A stretch of DNA of 64,000 bases from positions 1,240,001-1,304,000 of the forward strand of contig OZ244805.1 of the NCBI GenBank assembly GCA_965220095.1, in the 5' to 3' direction. The notes under the pieces are model-generated. The model saw only the letters and a program-made list of their open reading frames with translations, had not been told where the DNA came from and searched no databases. The position numbers and the translations under genes are program-made. Source of the DNA: Bin87 sp965220095. Its GTDB lineage: Bacteria > Chloroflexota > Dehalococcoidia > Lucifugimonadales > UBA3495. Of the stretch, positions 8,180-16,827 are shown piece by piece. Positions within the stretch are counted from its first letter, which is position 1; each line of letters begins with the position of its first letter.

Positions 8180-8962
8180 TTGGCCACCGGCAGCGTTAAG
8201 GGCGAAACCATCTATCGCCGCGTCCTGTTAAAGGTCAGCGGCGAATCCTTACAGGGCGCCGGCCCCAACCCCATAGACACCGCGGCCGTCGGTTACATCG
8301 CCGATCAGATTATCGACGTGCGCGCGCATGATGTGGAAATCGCGGTCGTGGTGGGCGGCGGGAACATCTGGCGGGGCGCTGCCGCCGAGCGACAGGGCAT
8401 GGAACGGTCCACCGCCGACTATGCCGGCATGGTCGCAACCATCATCAACGGGCTGGCCCTGCAGGACGCGCTGGAACGACGCGGCATTAACACCCGCACC
8501 CAGTCGGCCTTGGCTATCCAGGCCGTCGCCGAGCCCTACATCCGCCGCCGCGCCATCCGCCATCTGGAAAAGGGGCGCGTAGTGCTGTTCTGCGCCGGAG
8601 CCGGCAACCCGTATATGTCAACCGACACCGCGTCGGCGCTGCGTGCGCTGGAGGTTGGCGCCGAGGTGCTGCTGATGGCCAAAAACGGCGTGGACGGCGT
8701 CTACGACTCCGATCCCCGCACCAACCCGGATGCGGTGCGGTTCGGCAATCTGGAGTATCTCGATGCCGTGAACCGACGGCTCGAAGTGATGGACAGCACG
8801 GCAATGACGCTGTGCATGGACAACGAAATGCCCATCATTGTTTTTGATATATTTGAGCGAGGCACCATGAGCCGGATCCTGCGCGGGGATGCCGTGGGCA
8901 CCACCATCAGCAACAGAGAGTACGGCAACGGAGGCGAGCAAAATGCCAGAGCGCAAAGGTGA
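8180..8962 (+). CDS. pyrH: UMP kinase
   Basis: A 260-residue amino-acid-kinase-fold UMP kinase. The TTG at 8180 follows GAGG with a 9-base spacer. Motifs are RRVLLKVSGESLQG (phosphate loop), AVVVGGGNIWRG, and near the end DSTAMTLCMDNEMPIIVFD, which is diagnostic of PyrH. It phosphorylates UMP to UDP as a hexamer, usually activated by GTP and inhibited by UTP. Its last 20 bases overlap the start of frr. Confidence 0.97.
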   Translation: MATGSVKGETIYRRVLLKVSGESLQGAGPNPIDTAAVGYIADQIIDVRAHDVEIAVVVGGGNIWRGAAAERQGMERSTADYAGMVATIINGLALQDALERRGINTRTQSALAIQAVAEPYIRRRAIRHLEKGRVVLFCAGAGNPYMSTDTASALRALEVGAEVLLMAKNGVDGVYDSDPRTNPDAVRFGNLEYLDAVNRRLEVMDSTAMTLCMDNEMPIIVFDIFERGTMSRILRGDAVGTTISNREYGNGGEQNARAQR

Positions 8963-9545
8963 CAACAACCGCAACCAGGACCAGCGAACCATCGAAGACG
9001 TGCTGAGTGAAGCAGAACACAAGATGGGGCAGTCGATCGAAGCCATGCGCCGGGACATCAGCACCCTGCGGACCGGGCGCGCCACGCCCTCGCTCATCGA
9101 AGACCTCACGGTCGATTATTACGGCACGCCCACCCCCCTTAAACAGATTGCAGCCATCTCAGCGCCCGACGCCCGCGCCATCATGGTGCAGCCCTGGGAC
9201 AAGCAATCCCTGCGGGACATTGAACGCGGCCTGGCGTCGTCCGACTTGGGGTTCAATCCATCCAACGACGGCAACGTAATTACCGTGCCCATTCCCCCGC
9301 TGACGCAGGAACGCCGGCAGGAGATGGTCAAATTGCTCAAGCGCAAGGCCGAAGACGGCAAGGTAGCCATCCGCAACGTGCGTCGCGACGGCGTGGATTC
9401 CCTGCGCAAGATGGAGCGGGACAAGAGTATTTCCCAGGATGAAAACCGGCGCAGTCAAGAATCGCTCCAGAAAACCACCGACGCCCACGTCAAGACCGTT
9501 GACGAGGTAGCGGCGACCAAAGAAGGCGAAATCATGCAGGTTTAG
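8943..9545 (+). CDS. frr: Ribosome recycling factor
   Basis: The start at 8943 is favoured over in-frame upstream codons because GGAGG lies 9 bases before it, inside pyrH, giving a 20-base overlap typical of coupled genes. The 200-residue protein carries MRRDISTLRTGRATPSLIE, YYGTPTPLKQIA, and RRDGVDSLRKMERDKSISQDE, which form the long helical bundle that with EF-G splits post-termination ribosomes. An N-terminal stretch of 17 Asn/Arg/Asp/Gln-rich residues is longer than usual. Confidence 0.96.
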   Translation: MPERKGDNNRNQDQRTIEDVLSEAEHKMGQSIEAMRRDISTLRTGRATPSLIEDLTVDYYGTPTPLKQIAAISAPDARAIMVQPWDKQSLRDIERGLASSDLGFNPSNDGNVITVPIPPLTQERRQEMVKLLKRKAEDGKVAIRNVRRDGVDSLRKMERDKSISQDENRRSQESLQKTTDAHVKTVDEVAATKEGEIMQV

Positions 9546-9599
9546 CCGTCGCCCACGGCTTGCGCTACCTATTGCGAAGACTATCGTGAGAGAACCATT

Positions 9600-10316
9600 A
9601 TGACTACCAAACCGGCTGTGGAACCCGGCCGCCCGGTGGATGCTTCATCGTTGCCCGACCTCACCGAGCTTCTACCACCAGACCCATTGCCCGACCCGCC
9701 ACCCAGAATGGACGTTCAAAACTATCTGCACCTGCACCGCCCCGGAGTCGGCAGCGCGCTTGCCATACACTTTGCCCCTCGCGCTCCACTGATTACCAGC
9801 GGGGCTTTCCTCATGATTCAGCGCCGCGACATCATGCTGGTGCCTGACCTGCTGATTGCTTTTGACGTGGACCCGGAGCTTTTTATCGGTCGCAACGGGT
9901 ACATAGTCAGCGAGGCCGGCAAGCCTCCAGACTTTGTGCTGGAAGTGGCTTCGGCAAGCACCGGACGGCGGGACTATACCGTCAAACGTCATCTATACGC
10001 CCACTTCGGCGTGACCGAGTACTGGCGGTTTGACCCCACGGGCGGGCGGCGTCATGACGCGGCCATCTGGGGCGACACACTAGTTAACGACGAATATCAG
10101 GCCATACCGCTGACCACTGAGCCGGATGGTGTAATCTGGGGCCACAGCGCCGCTCTGGGACTTGACCTATGCTGGGATAACGGTCATTTTCGTATCTTTG
10201 ACCCGGCATCCGGGGAGTATCTGCCCACGCCTGACGAATTGGCCGCCGAGCGGGACGCTGCTATTGAGCGGGTGCGGCAGCTGGAAGAACAGCTGCGTAA
10301 CCGGCCAGCGGAATAG
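9600..10316 (+). CDS. Uma2 family (DUF820) nuclease-like protein
   Basis: A 238-residue protein of the Uma2/DUF820 family, a PD-(D/E)XK-like fold. It shows LVPDLLIAFDV (aspartate about residue 85), PPDFVLEVASAST (glutamate about 121), then a lysine in TVKRHLYAHFGVTEYWRFDP. The C-terminus is a short charged coiled coil (ERDAAIERVRQLEEQL). Family members are expanded in cyanobacteria and Chloroflexota; their physiological role is not established. It splits frr from uppS inside an otherwise conserved housekeeping cluster and ends one base before the uppS start codon. Confidence 0.85.
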   Translation: MTTKPAVEPGRPVDASSLPDLTELLPPDPLPDPPPRMDVQNYLHLHRPGVGSALAIHFAPRAPLITSGAFLMIQRRDIMLVPDLLIAFDVDPELFIGRNGYIVSEAGKPPDFVLEVASASTGRRDYTVKRHLYAHFGVTEYWRFDPTGGRRHDAAIWGDTLVNDEYQAIPLTTEPDGVIWGHSAALGLDLCWDNGHFRIFDPASGEYLPTPDELAAERDAAIERVRQLEEQLRNRPAE

Positions 10317-10317
10317 C

Positions 10318-11082
10318 TTGCCCAACCGTAATACTCCCCCGCATAACGCCGGCGCCGGCCACGACGCCGGCCCAATTCCACAACACGTTGCCATCATCAT
10401 GGATGGTAACGGGCGCTGGGCTTTGCAACGACAGCTGCCCCGTCCCGATGGCCACCGGCAGGGTGTGGTCAACATACAGCGCGTGGTGAAGATTCTGGCC
10501 CGTCGCGGCGTATCGGTAGTTACCCTCTTCGCCTTCTCCACGGAAAACTGGAACCGGCCCGCGCCAGAAGTGGACGCCCTGATGACCATTATGGCCGAGG
10601 AAATTGAGCCGCAAACCCAGCAACTCCACGAGGGTGGTGTGCGGCTGATCCATCTCGGCGACCCCGACCCCCTCAACCCCCTGTTGCGCCACGCAGTCGC
10701 GGAAGCCCAAAAGCGCACCCTCGAGAACTCGGCCGTTACCCTCAACATCGCCTTCAACTACGGCGGGCGCGATGAGATTCTGCGGGCCGTGCGCCGCATC
10801 ATCGCCGATGACCTGCCGCCCGAGCAGGTAGACGAAGCCCTGTTCAGCCGCTACCTGTACACCGACGGTTGCCCCGACCCCGACCTGATCATCCGCACCG
10901 GAGGCGAGCAGCGCATCAGCAACTTTCTGCTCTGGCAGGCTGCGTACAGCGAGTATTACCACACGCCTGTGCTTTGGCCCGATCTGGATGAGGTTGAGTT
11001 GGGGTTGGCCCTCGATGCCTACAGCCAGCGGCAGCGCCGCTTCGGTGCGCTGAACGCATCAGACAACACCAGCCAGGAATAG
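10318..11082 (+). CDS. uppS: Isoprenyl (undecaprenyl) diphosphate synthase
   Basis: A 254-residue cis-prenyltransferase. The TTG at 10318 is the only plausible start after the upstream stop (one base apart). It carries the hallmark HVAIIMDGNGRWA with the catalytic Asp, FAFSTENWNRP, and LIIRTGGEQRISNFLLWQAAY...E near the end. It elongates FPP with IPP to undecaprenyl diphosphate, the lipid carrier for cell-wall or glycan assembly. In this family the next gene is usually cdsA, as here. The Shine-Dalgarno is weak (AGCGGAA), suggesting coupling to the Uma2 gene. Confidence 0.95.
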   Translation: MPNRNTPPHNAGAGHDAGPIPQHVAIIMDGNGRWALQRQLPRPDGHRQGVVNIQRVVKILARRGVSVVTLFAFSTENWNRPAPEVDALMTIMAEEIEPQTQQLHEGGVRLIHLGDPDPLNPLLRHAVAEAQKRTLENSAVTLNIAFNYGGRDEILRAVRRIIADDLPPEQVDEALFSRYLYTDGCPDPDLIIRTGGEQRISNFLLWQAAYSEYYHTPVLWPDLDEVELGLALDAYSQRQRRFGALNASDNTSQE

Positions 11083-11085
11083 CCG

Positions 11086-12153
11086 GTGCTGCTCCACCGG
11101 GTTCTGACCGCCCTGGTGGGCGTGCCGATCATTGTTGGCGCCATCTGGTTTGGCCCGCCCTGGCTGACCGTCGTGGCGGTCGCAGCTGCCGTCATCGGCG
11201 TTTGGGAAGCCTACCGCCTGTATCCGCCGGTTGCCCCAACGATTCCCCCAACGATTGCCCGGCCGGATGACAGAGAAATCCATTTCCACCAGCACGTCCG
11301 GGACGGAGAATCCCCAACCCAACTGCCCATCCTGCTCGGAGGAACCTGGGCGGTGGCGCTGGTGCTGGCCGGCGAACTGGCGGGGCAGACCCGCGACTTC
11401 GCCCTGGCGGCGGCGGTTATCTGCGTCGCCGGTTGCATCATCGCCGGCCTGTGGATGATCGCCGCCTGGCACGGCCGCCGTCCCATCGTGGCCGCGTTGT
11501 ACCTGGTCGCCGCGCCGGTTTACGTTGGCGGTGCGTTGGCCTGTGCCGTCGCCCTGCGCGCCATGGTCGGGGATGACATACTGCTGCCCACCATAGACGG
11601 CAACGAACTCTCGGACGGCCTGGCTAACACCGCGCCGGTCGTAACGCCCGACCAACCGTTGGCCGGCGTCAACGGCGTCTGGCTGCTCCCGCGCTTCGTG
11701 GGCGGCGAGTTCGCGGCAACGGTAGCCAGCCTGACTCAGGCCGGATGCTGGTGGCTGCTGCTGGGTATCCTCATCGTGTACGCCACCGACACCGGCGCCT
11801 ACACCGTGGGACGGCTGTTCGGACGGCATCCGATGGCGCCCAGCATCAGTCCCGGTAAAAACTGGGAAGGCGCAGCCGGCGGGATGGCCGGCGCCGTCAT
11901 CGCCGCCGTGGCATTGGGCGTTCTGTTTCCGTTGCAACTGGATATTTGGCAACTGGTGGGCATTGGTGTTATGTTAGGCATCGTTTCGCCAGTCGGCGAT
12001 CTGTTTGAATCCAAAATCAAACGTTTGGCTGATGTGAAAGATTCCGGCAACCTTTTCCCTGGCCACGGGGGGATGCTAGACCGGCTGGACAGTTTGCTGC
12101 CCTCACTAACGGTGGTGTACATCCTGACGGCAGTTTTCGCCGCAACCTCCTGA
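11086..12153 (+). CDS. cdsA: Phosphatidate cytidylyltransferase
   Basis: A GTG start three bases after uppS. The 355-residue integral membrane protein has roughly eight hydrophobic segments and the CdsA signature in two parts: DTGAYTVGRLFGRHPMAPSISPGKNWEG and the terminal SPVGDLFESKIKRLADVKDSG...HGGMLDRLDSLL with metal-binding aspartates. It makes CDP-diacylglycerol from phosphatidate and CTP. It is longer than usual (about 270) through hydrophilic insertions around residues 45-80 and 160-205. Confidence 0.94.
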   Translation: MLLHRVLTALVGVPIIVGAIWFGPPWLTVVAVAAAVIGVWEAYRLYPPVAPTIPPTIARPDDREIHFHQHVRDGESPTQLPILLGGTWAVALVLAGELAGQTRDFALAAAVICVAGCIIAGLWMIAAWHGRRPIVAALYLVAAPVYVGGALACAVALRAMVGDDILLPTIDGNELSDGLANTAPVVTPDQPLAGVNGVWLLPRFVGGEFAATVASLTQAGCWWLLLGILIVYATDTGAYTVGRLFGRHPMAPSISPGKNWEGAAGGMAGAVIAAVALGVLFPLQLDIWQLVGIGVMLGIVSPVGDLFESKIKRLADVKDSGNLFPGHGGMLDRLDSLLPSLTVVYILTAVFAATS

Positions 12154-12171
12154 CTCACTGCACCGGTTATT

Positions 12172-13299
12172 ATGCGACGTATTGTAATACTGGGCTCCAC
12201 AGGGTCCATTGGCCGGCAAACGCTGGACATCGTGCGGGCTTTCCCCCACGAGTTCGAGGTTGTTGGACTGGCCGCCGGCAACAATAATGCCCTGCTGCTG
12301 GAACAGATTTCCGAGTTCAACCCCCGCTACGTCTGGTGCAACCACCCGCCGGCGCCGCTGCCGTCCGGCGTGGCGCTGCTCCCCATGGACGAAATGGCGG
12401 CGCTGCCCGAAGTCGATCAGGTGATGGTTGCCCTGATGGGTGGGGTGGGTCTGCATCCCACCATGTGCGCCTTGCAGGCCGGCAAGCAGGTGGCCTTGTC
12501 CAACAAAGAACCCGTGGTAATGGCCGGCCAGGCGTTGAAAGCAGCCGAGCGCGAGCACAGCGCCACGATTTTGCCGGTCGACAGCGAACCCAGCGCCATC
12601 TGGCAATGCCTGCAGGGTGAGGACAACCACATTCGCCGGCTGATGATTACGGCCAGCGGCGGCCCCTTCCGTCGCACCCCGCTGTCCGAGCTCGCATCGG
12701 TTACGCCCGAGCAGGCGTTGCAGCACCCCACCTGGCGCATGGGCGCCAAAATAACCGTCGATTCGGCCACCCTCATGAACAAGGCTTTCGAGGTCATCGA
12801 GTCGCACTGGCTGTTCTCGGTACCGTGGGAAGACATTGCGGTGGTGGTGCATCCGCAGAGCACCATCCATTCCATGGTGGAATTCGACGACGGGTCGGTG
12901 AAGGCCCAGCTGGGCCCGCCCAGTATGCGGCTGCCAATCCAGTACGCGCTGTTCTATCCCCAACGGTTGCCCAACGCCGAAATCCCCCGCCTGGACATTG
13001 GCGTTGCCTGGTCGCTGGACTTTGAACCGTTGCAACCGGAGCGTTACCCCTGCTTCGGCCTCGCCATCGCCGCCGGCCAGGAGGGTGGAACCACGCCCGC
13101 AGTTTTGAGCGCCGCCGATGAGGTGGCCGTGGAGTCATTTCTGCGGGGCAATATCGGCTTCACCGACATTTACCGGGTGGTCGAAAAGGTTCTGGCCCAG
13201 CACCAGAATCAACCCAACCCGGAGCTAGATGCCATCATCGACGCCGACCGCTGGGCCGGCAAGCGCGCCGGAGAAATCGCAGCCACCCTTGCCCGCTAG
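12172..13299 (+). CDS. dxr: 1-deoxy-D-xylulose 5-phosphate reductoisomerase
   Basis: A 375-residue IspC/Dxr. NADPH-binding GSTGSIGRQTLDIV is at residues 7-20, ALSNKEPVVMAG in the middle, then metal and substrate motifs PVDSEPSAIWQ, ITASGGPFRRTPLSEL, HPTWRMGAKITVDSATLMNK and HPQSTIHSMVEF. It performs the committed step of the non-mevalonate pathway. The cluster uppS-cdsA-dxr-rseP is a widespread gene order, joining isoprenoid and envelope functions. The start is the ATG at 12172, 18 bases after cdsA. Confidence 0.97.
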   Translation: MRRIVILGSTGSIGRQTLDIVRAFPHEFEVVGLAAGNNNALLLEQISEFNPRYVWCNHPPAPLPSGVALLPMDEMAALPEVDQVMVALMGGVGLHPTMCALQAGKQVALSNKEPVVMAGQALKAAEREHSATILPVDSEPSAIWQCLQGEDNHIRRLMITASGGPFRRTPLSELASVTPEQALQHPTWRMGAKITVDSATLMNKAFEVIESHWLFSVPWEDIAVVVHPQSTIHSMVEFDDGSVKAQLGPPSMRLPIQYALFYPQRLPNAEIPRLDIGVAWSLDFEPLQPERYPCFGLAIAAGQEGGTTPAVLSAADEVAVESFLRGNIGFTDIYRVVEKVLAQHQNQPNPELDAIIDADRWAGKRAGEIAATLAR

Positions 13300-13337
13300 A
13301 CTGCTCCCCTTCCCCGGCGACTGAGGTTACCCTGACG

Positions 13338-14732
13338 ATGGAAACCGCCATCATTGCCCTGGCATCGTTCATTCCGATGCTGCTGCTGCTGGTCGTCGTG
13401 CACGAATTGGGGCATTTCTGGTCGGCCAAAGCCTTCGGCGTCAAGGTGCTGGAATTCGGCATCGGTTATCCACCCCGGGCGTTCGGCATCTACACCGGCC
13501 GCACCGAAACCCTGCTCACCGCCGACACCGTCTGCCTGTTCGGAGAGTTGGCCGACATCCGGCCCGGCCAGGTGGTGCGCGTTTTGTCCGGCGAAACCGA
13601 CGACGGCGAATTGGTTGCCCAGTACGTGGAGATTCGCGGTGCGGGACGCTCCGGGAGCCTGCTGGCGGCGTTGGGTCGCTTTGCCGGCTCCGGAGACCAG
13701 GGGCAGGATGCAGCGCCGTCTCAGCCGACCCGGGCCTCGCTGGATGACCTGCAATCCGACCGCTACTTGCGGCACGAAGGGCGGGTGCGCGAGGTGGACG
13801 GCAACCGCATCGTGATGGCCGATATGCTCTATTCGCTGAACTGGCTGCCGCTGGGAGGGTTCGTTAGACTTTCCGGAGAGAACAACCCGGAGGCCCCGCG
13901 CAGCCTGGCTCGTCGCGGCATCGGTCAACGCGCGGTGGTGCTGGCGGCCGGCTCGGCGATGAACGCGTTGTTCCCCATTGTAGCCTTCGCCGTCATGTTC
14001 ATGATCCCCCATACCGAGCTGACCGGCGGCACCGTGCAAATAACCGCAATCGCGCCCGACTCACCGGCCCAGGCCGCCGGACTTATGCCGGGCGACCGGG
14101 TGCTGGGCATCGACGGGCGACTGGTGGGGACGCCGGATGTTCTGGTGCGCGAGGTTCGGCTGGGCGCCGGCGACGAAATGCTGTGGTCGATAGAGCGGGA
14201 CGGCGCATCGCAGCAGGTGCGCGTTACGCCGCGTCTGAACCCGCCGGCGGGTCAGGGCGCCACCGGCATCGCCTTCACGGTAGTCGACCAGCAGGCCGAG
14301 CGTCGCTCCGAACCGCCGTGGACAGCGATCCCCATGGGCGTCGCCAGAACCGGAGAGATGGTTACGCTCATCAGCCGGGAAGTACGCGGCTGGTTCGGCG
14401 GCGGTCGCGGCCCGGAATTCAGTGGGCCCATCGGCATTGCCCAGATAACCGGAGAGGTAACCCGTCAGGGAGGATTGCAGGGTTGGATTGTCGTAGCCAT
14501 CCTGCTGAGCATCAACCTGGCGGTGCTGAACATCCTCCCCATACCGATGCTGGACGGGGGACGGCTGCTGTTCGTGTTCATCGAGTGGGTGCGTGGCGGC
14601 AAGCGGGTGCCGTCGGAGAAAGAGGGGCTGGTGCACCTGATTGGCTTCGTCGCCCTGCTGGCCCTGGTAATCCTCATCAGCGCCAACGACATCATGCGGC
14701 TGGTGCGGGGCATTTCGCCCCTGGGCGGGTGA
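13338..14732 (+). CDS. rseP: RIP metalloprotease (site-2 protease) with a large insertion
   Basis: A 464-residue intramembrane zinc protease. The first membrane segment carries VVHELGHFWSAKAFGV (HExxH), the last ones LNILPIPMLDGGRLLF (third zinc ligand Asp), and a single PDZ-like domain (residues about 230-300, ITAIAPDSPAQAAGLMPGDRVLGI) lies between. An extra block of about 100 hydrophilic residues (about 55-160) separates YPPRAFGI from LNWLPLGGFVRLSGE, where most homologues have only 10-20 residues. RseP cleaves anti-sigma factors or signal-peptide remnants in the membrane. Confidence 0.94.
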   Translation: METAIIALASFIPMLLLLVVVHELGHFWSAKAFGVKVLEFGIGYPPRAFGIYTGRTETLLTADTVCLFGELADIRPGQVVRVLSGETDDGELVAQYVEIRGAGRSGSLLAALGRFAGSGDQGQDAAPSQPTRASLDDLQSDRYLRHEGRVREVDGNRIVMADMLYSLNWLPLGGFVRLSGENNPEAPRSLARRGIGQRAVVLAAGSAMNALFPIVAFAVMFMIPHTELTGGTVQITAIAPDSPAQAAGLMPGDRVLGIDGRLVGTPDVLVREVRLGAGDEMLWSIERDGASQQVRVTPRLNPPAGQGATGIAFTVVDQQAERRSEPPWTAIPMGVARTGEMVTLISREVRGWFGGGRGPEFSGPIGIAQITGEVTRQGGLQGWIVVAILLSINLAVLNILPIPMLDGGRLLFVFIEWVRGGKRVPSEKEGLVHLIGFVALLALVILISANDIMRLVRGISPLGG

Positions 14733-14778
14733 AGGCTGGGGCAAGACTCTGAGCAGTGTTGCGTTCTGTTATGCTGCG

Positions 14779-15222
14779 TCAGTCGCTACTGAGCGGAACT
14801 GCACCGGTTCGCCCATCGTAAGTCATACTGAAATGCCTCAGAATATCTCTGCCTATAAGGGCGGGATGAGGTTGTCCACCCGCGAGTAGATGGGCGCCGA
14901 AAAACCGACCAGAGGAAGTAAACAACAAGCCCGGCACGAAAATCTGGGCCAAATATACATTCGCCCTACCAGCTCCGAGAACCCCAGACACGCTCTGCCG
15001 GTCAACCACAGGCAAATTCAACGCTACCGCGAGGTCCGAATCAATGCGCGTAATACGTGCCCCTGTATCCACGAGAGAGTGATACTGCTCTGGAGGTAAA
15101 TCAGGCCGGATGGGAACATCCGGCCTGTAGTTCAAGTCGAAGCCAATTTCGACCAAGAGCGTTGGCCCATAGGACACCAATTGCCTTGGACGGTTTTCGA
15201 ACCCGCAATCAGTCGTTGACAC
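14779..15222 (-). CDS. Retropepsin-like aspartic protease domain protein
   Basis: A 147-residue protein with SLVDTGARITRIDSDLAV, the D-T/S-G-A core of retroviral-type aspartic proteases (Asp near residue 52), and a C-terminal ALIGRDILRHFSMTYDG that matches the G-R-D-x-L part of the fold. Bacterial one-domain retropepsins act as dimers. The GTG start at 15222 lies inside the last 14 bases of the upstream DUF5678-type gene, so the two are coupled. Substrate unknown. Confidence 0.8.
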   Translation of the reverse strand: MSTTDCGFENRPRQLVSYGPTLLVEIGFDLNYRPDVPIRPDLPPEQYHSLVDTGARITRIDSDLAVALNLPVVDRQSVSGVLGAGRANVYLAQIFVPGLLFTSSGRFFGAHLLAGGQPHPALIGRDILRHFSMTYDGRTGAVPLSSD

Positions 15223-15457
15223 TATGAGGTCGATAAAATACGGAAGCAGGCAAGATCAGAGGAGGTTCCCCTACCAGTCTGATTAGATACGGACCACGAC
15301 CGAAACGCGCCATCGCGTCGTGTGCAGCGACCTCGAACGTTTCGTGGGAACCGGCCAGTTCTTCGTTGTGCACGACAACCCATTTGCCGAAATGTTCGAG
15401 CTCAAGGTCATCGAGCATAGCCTCATAAGCACCAATCTCCTTCTTCAAAGTAGTCAC
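15209..15457 (-). CDS. DUF5678-like small protein
   Basis: An 82-residue protein with KEIGAYEAMLDDLELEHFGKW, VVVHNEELAGSHETFEVAAHDA and a C-terminal RPHSVND. This matches the short DUF5678-type proteins that are commonly encoded directly before retropepsin-like genes in Chloroflexota and cyanobacteria (recalled, not searched). The start is the ATG at 15457, with GGAGGG upstream in the divergent gap. The pairing and 14-base overlap suggest a functional unit, possibly a regulator with a protease. Confidence 0.75.
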   Translation of the reverse strand: MTTLKKEIGAYEAMLDDLELEHFGKWVVVHNEELAGSHETFEVAAHDAMARFGRGPYLIRLVGEPPLILPASVFYRPHSVND

Positions 15458-15653
15458 ACTACCCTCCTAATCGCATCTTTAGCAAACGAGCTAACGCAGG
15501 GTGTCAGGGTGTAATGATAGTGTAATTTGTACAGTGTATGGTATCCGGTATGCACGTTGGCGTTTCCCGCATTATTCAGTAGGGGCAACCACGAGGATTG
15601 CCCCTACCGGATTTCCAAACTCGGCGGCTGACTTGCGCCGGGTATATTTGCGC

Positions 15654-16436
15654 TTACTTCAGGTTGCTTTCGAAGAAGCTCAGGGTGCGGGCCATTGCGT
15701 CGCTGGCGGCAGCTTCGTTGTAGCTGTCGCGGTCGCTGCAATTGAAACCGTGTCCGGCGCCCGGATACATCTTGAAGTCATGTGACTTGCCGGCTGCGGA
15801 CAGGGCGGCCTCAATGTTGGAAACGTCATCCGGCGTAGGGTTGCCGTCCGTCTCACCGAAGTTGCCCATCAGCGGGATGTTGATGTTGGCGGTTCCGTCG
15901 ACCGGGGTGACGCCATCGGAGTACGGGGCCAGGATGGCGCCGCCGTAGTACACGACGCCGGCGCTAAGACCGGAGCAGGCGCTGGCGGCCAGGTAGACCA
16001 CACGGCCACCCATGCAGTATCCCACGATGCCGATTTTCTGGCCGCGGGTGCGCGGGTAGGTGCGTTGCAGATAGTCGATGGCGCCGTTGATGTCCTCAAT
16101 GATGCCCTGGCCGGTAAGCTCTGGCATATAGGTATTGACGGCAGCATCGAAATCGTCAGGGGTGTAGCCAAGCGTGGGGTTGGGGTTCCGCTCGTTGCGG
16201 TGGAACAGGGCCGGAGCAACTGCAACATAGCCGGCGGCAGCAAACTGGTCGGCCACTCGCTGGATGTGCTGATTAACGCCGAAGGCTTCCTGAACAACGA
16301 TAACCGCGGGCAGGCTGGTTCCGGCGCTGGGGACGGGGAAACTCACGTAGGCGCTCATATCGCCGCCTTCAGCGATATTTGCTCCCGACTCCCGGTCCAG
16401 GTCTGGCATTCGAATGTTTTCCCAGAACGACGGCAT
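15654..16436 (-). CDS. Dienelactone hydrolase family protein
   Basis: A 260-residue alpha/beta hydrolase. GGAGGAGG lies 9 bases before the ATG at 16436. The nucleophile motif is IVGYCMGGRVVYLA with cysteine in place of serine, as in true dienelactone hydrolases; the acidic residue lies in FGETDGNPTPDDV and the histidine in PGAGHGFNC. Family enzymes hydrolyse 4-carboxymethylenebutenolide in chlorocatechol degradation, although many members act on other lactones or esters. No aromatic-degradation genes are adjacent. A monocistronic minus-strand gene. Confidence 0.88.
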   Translation of the reverse strand: MPSFWENIRMPDLDRESGANIAEGGDMSAYVSFPVPSAGTSLPAVIVVQEAFGVNQHIQRVADQFAAAGYVAVAPALFHRNERNPNPTLGYTPDDFDAAVNTYMPELTGQGIIEDINGAIDYLQRTYPRTRGQKIGIVGYCMGGRVVYLAASACSGLSAGVVYYGGAILAPYSDGVTPVDGTANINIPLMGNFGETDGNPTPDDVSNIEAALSAAGKSHDFKMYPGAGHGFNCSDRDSYNEAAASDAMARTLSFFESNLK

Positions 16437-16827
16437 AGTATTTATCCTCCTCCATTAGTTGCGCAGACGATAGCAGTACAGCGACGCCGCGACGTCAGTA
16501 GGTGGCCGTCCGCCAGCCGTACCTCTCGTGCGCTGGAATTGTAACAAAGGATTGCACCCCAAACAAGCCGGCTCCCGCCTCACGCGTACCCACTTTAATC
16601 TGTCATTGCGAGGAGCATAACGACGTGGCAATCTCGATGAGGTTGAACACACGTCGGCGCACCGCCGTTGCTACGACGACGAGATTGCCACGCTACGCTC
16701 GCAACGACAAAGGTGGGTACGCATGAGGGCTGCGGCGCCACGCCTACGACGCCAGCAAACTGGACTCCGCCGGCCTTGCCGGAGTGGAGGATCGGGCATT
16801 CACTCTGCGCCATTACTTCCTTCCCGT
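16437..16827. other. Intergenic stretch with REP-A copy, no gene
   Basis: This stretch of 391 bp holds the leader and Shine-Dalgarno of the dienelactone hydrolase gene at its left end, one REP-A copy (16588-16718) in the middle, and about 110 bp before the RuvC-like stop with no recognisable signal. Open frames crossing it are translated repeat. Confidence 0.6.
16588..16718 (-). repeat. REP-A palindromic element, inverted copy
   Basis: Reads ACCCACTTTAATCTGTCATTGCGAG ... CTCGCAACGACAAAGGTGGGT, the reverse orientation of the copy at 3868. The arms are well preserved; the centre carries the family-specific GGTTGAACACACGTCGGCG block. Confidence 0.85.
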
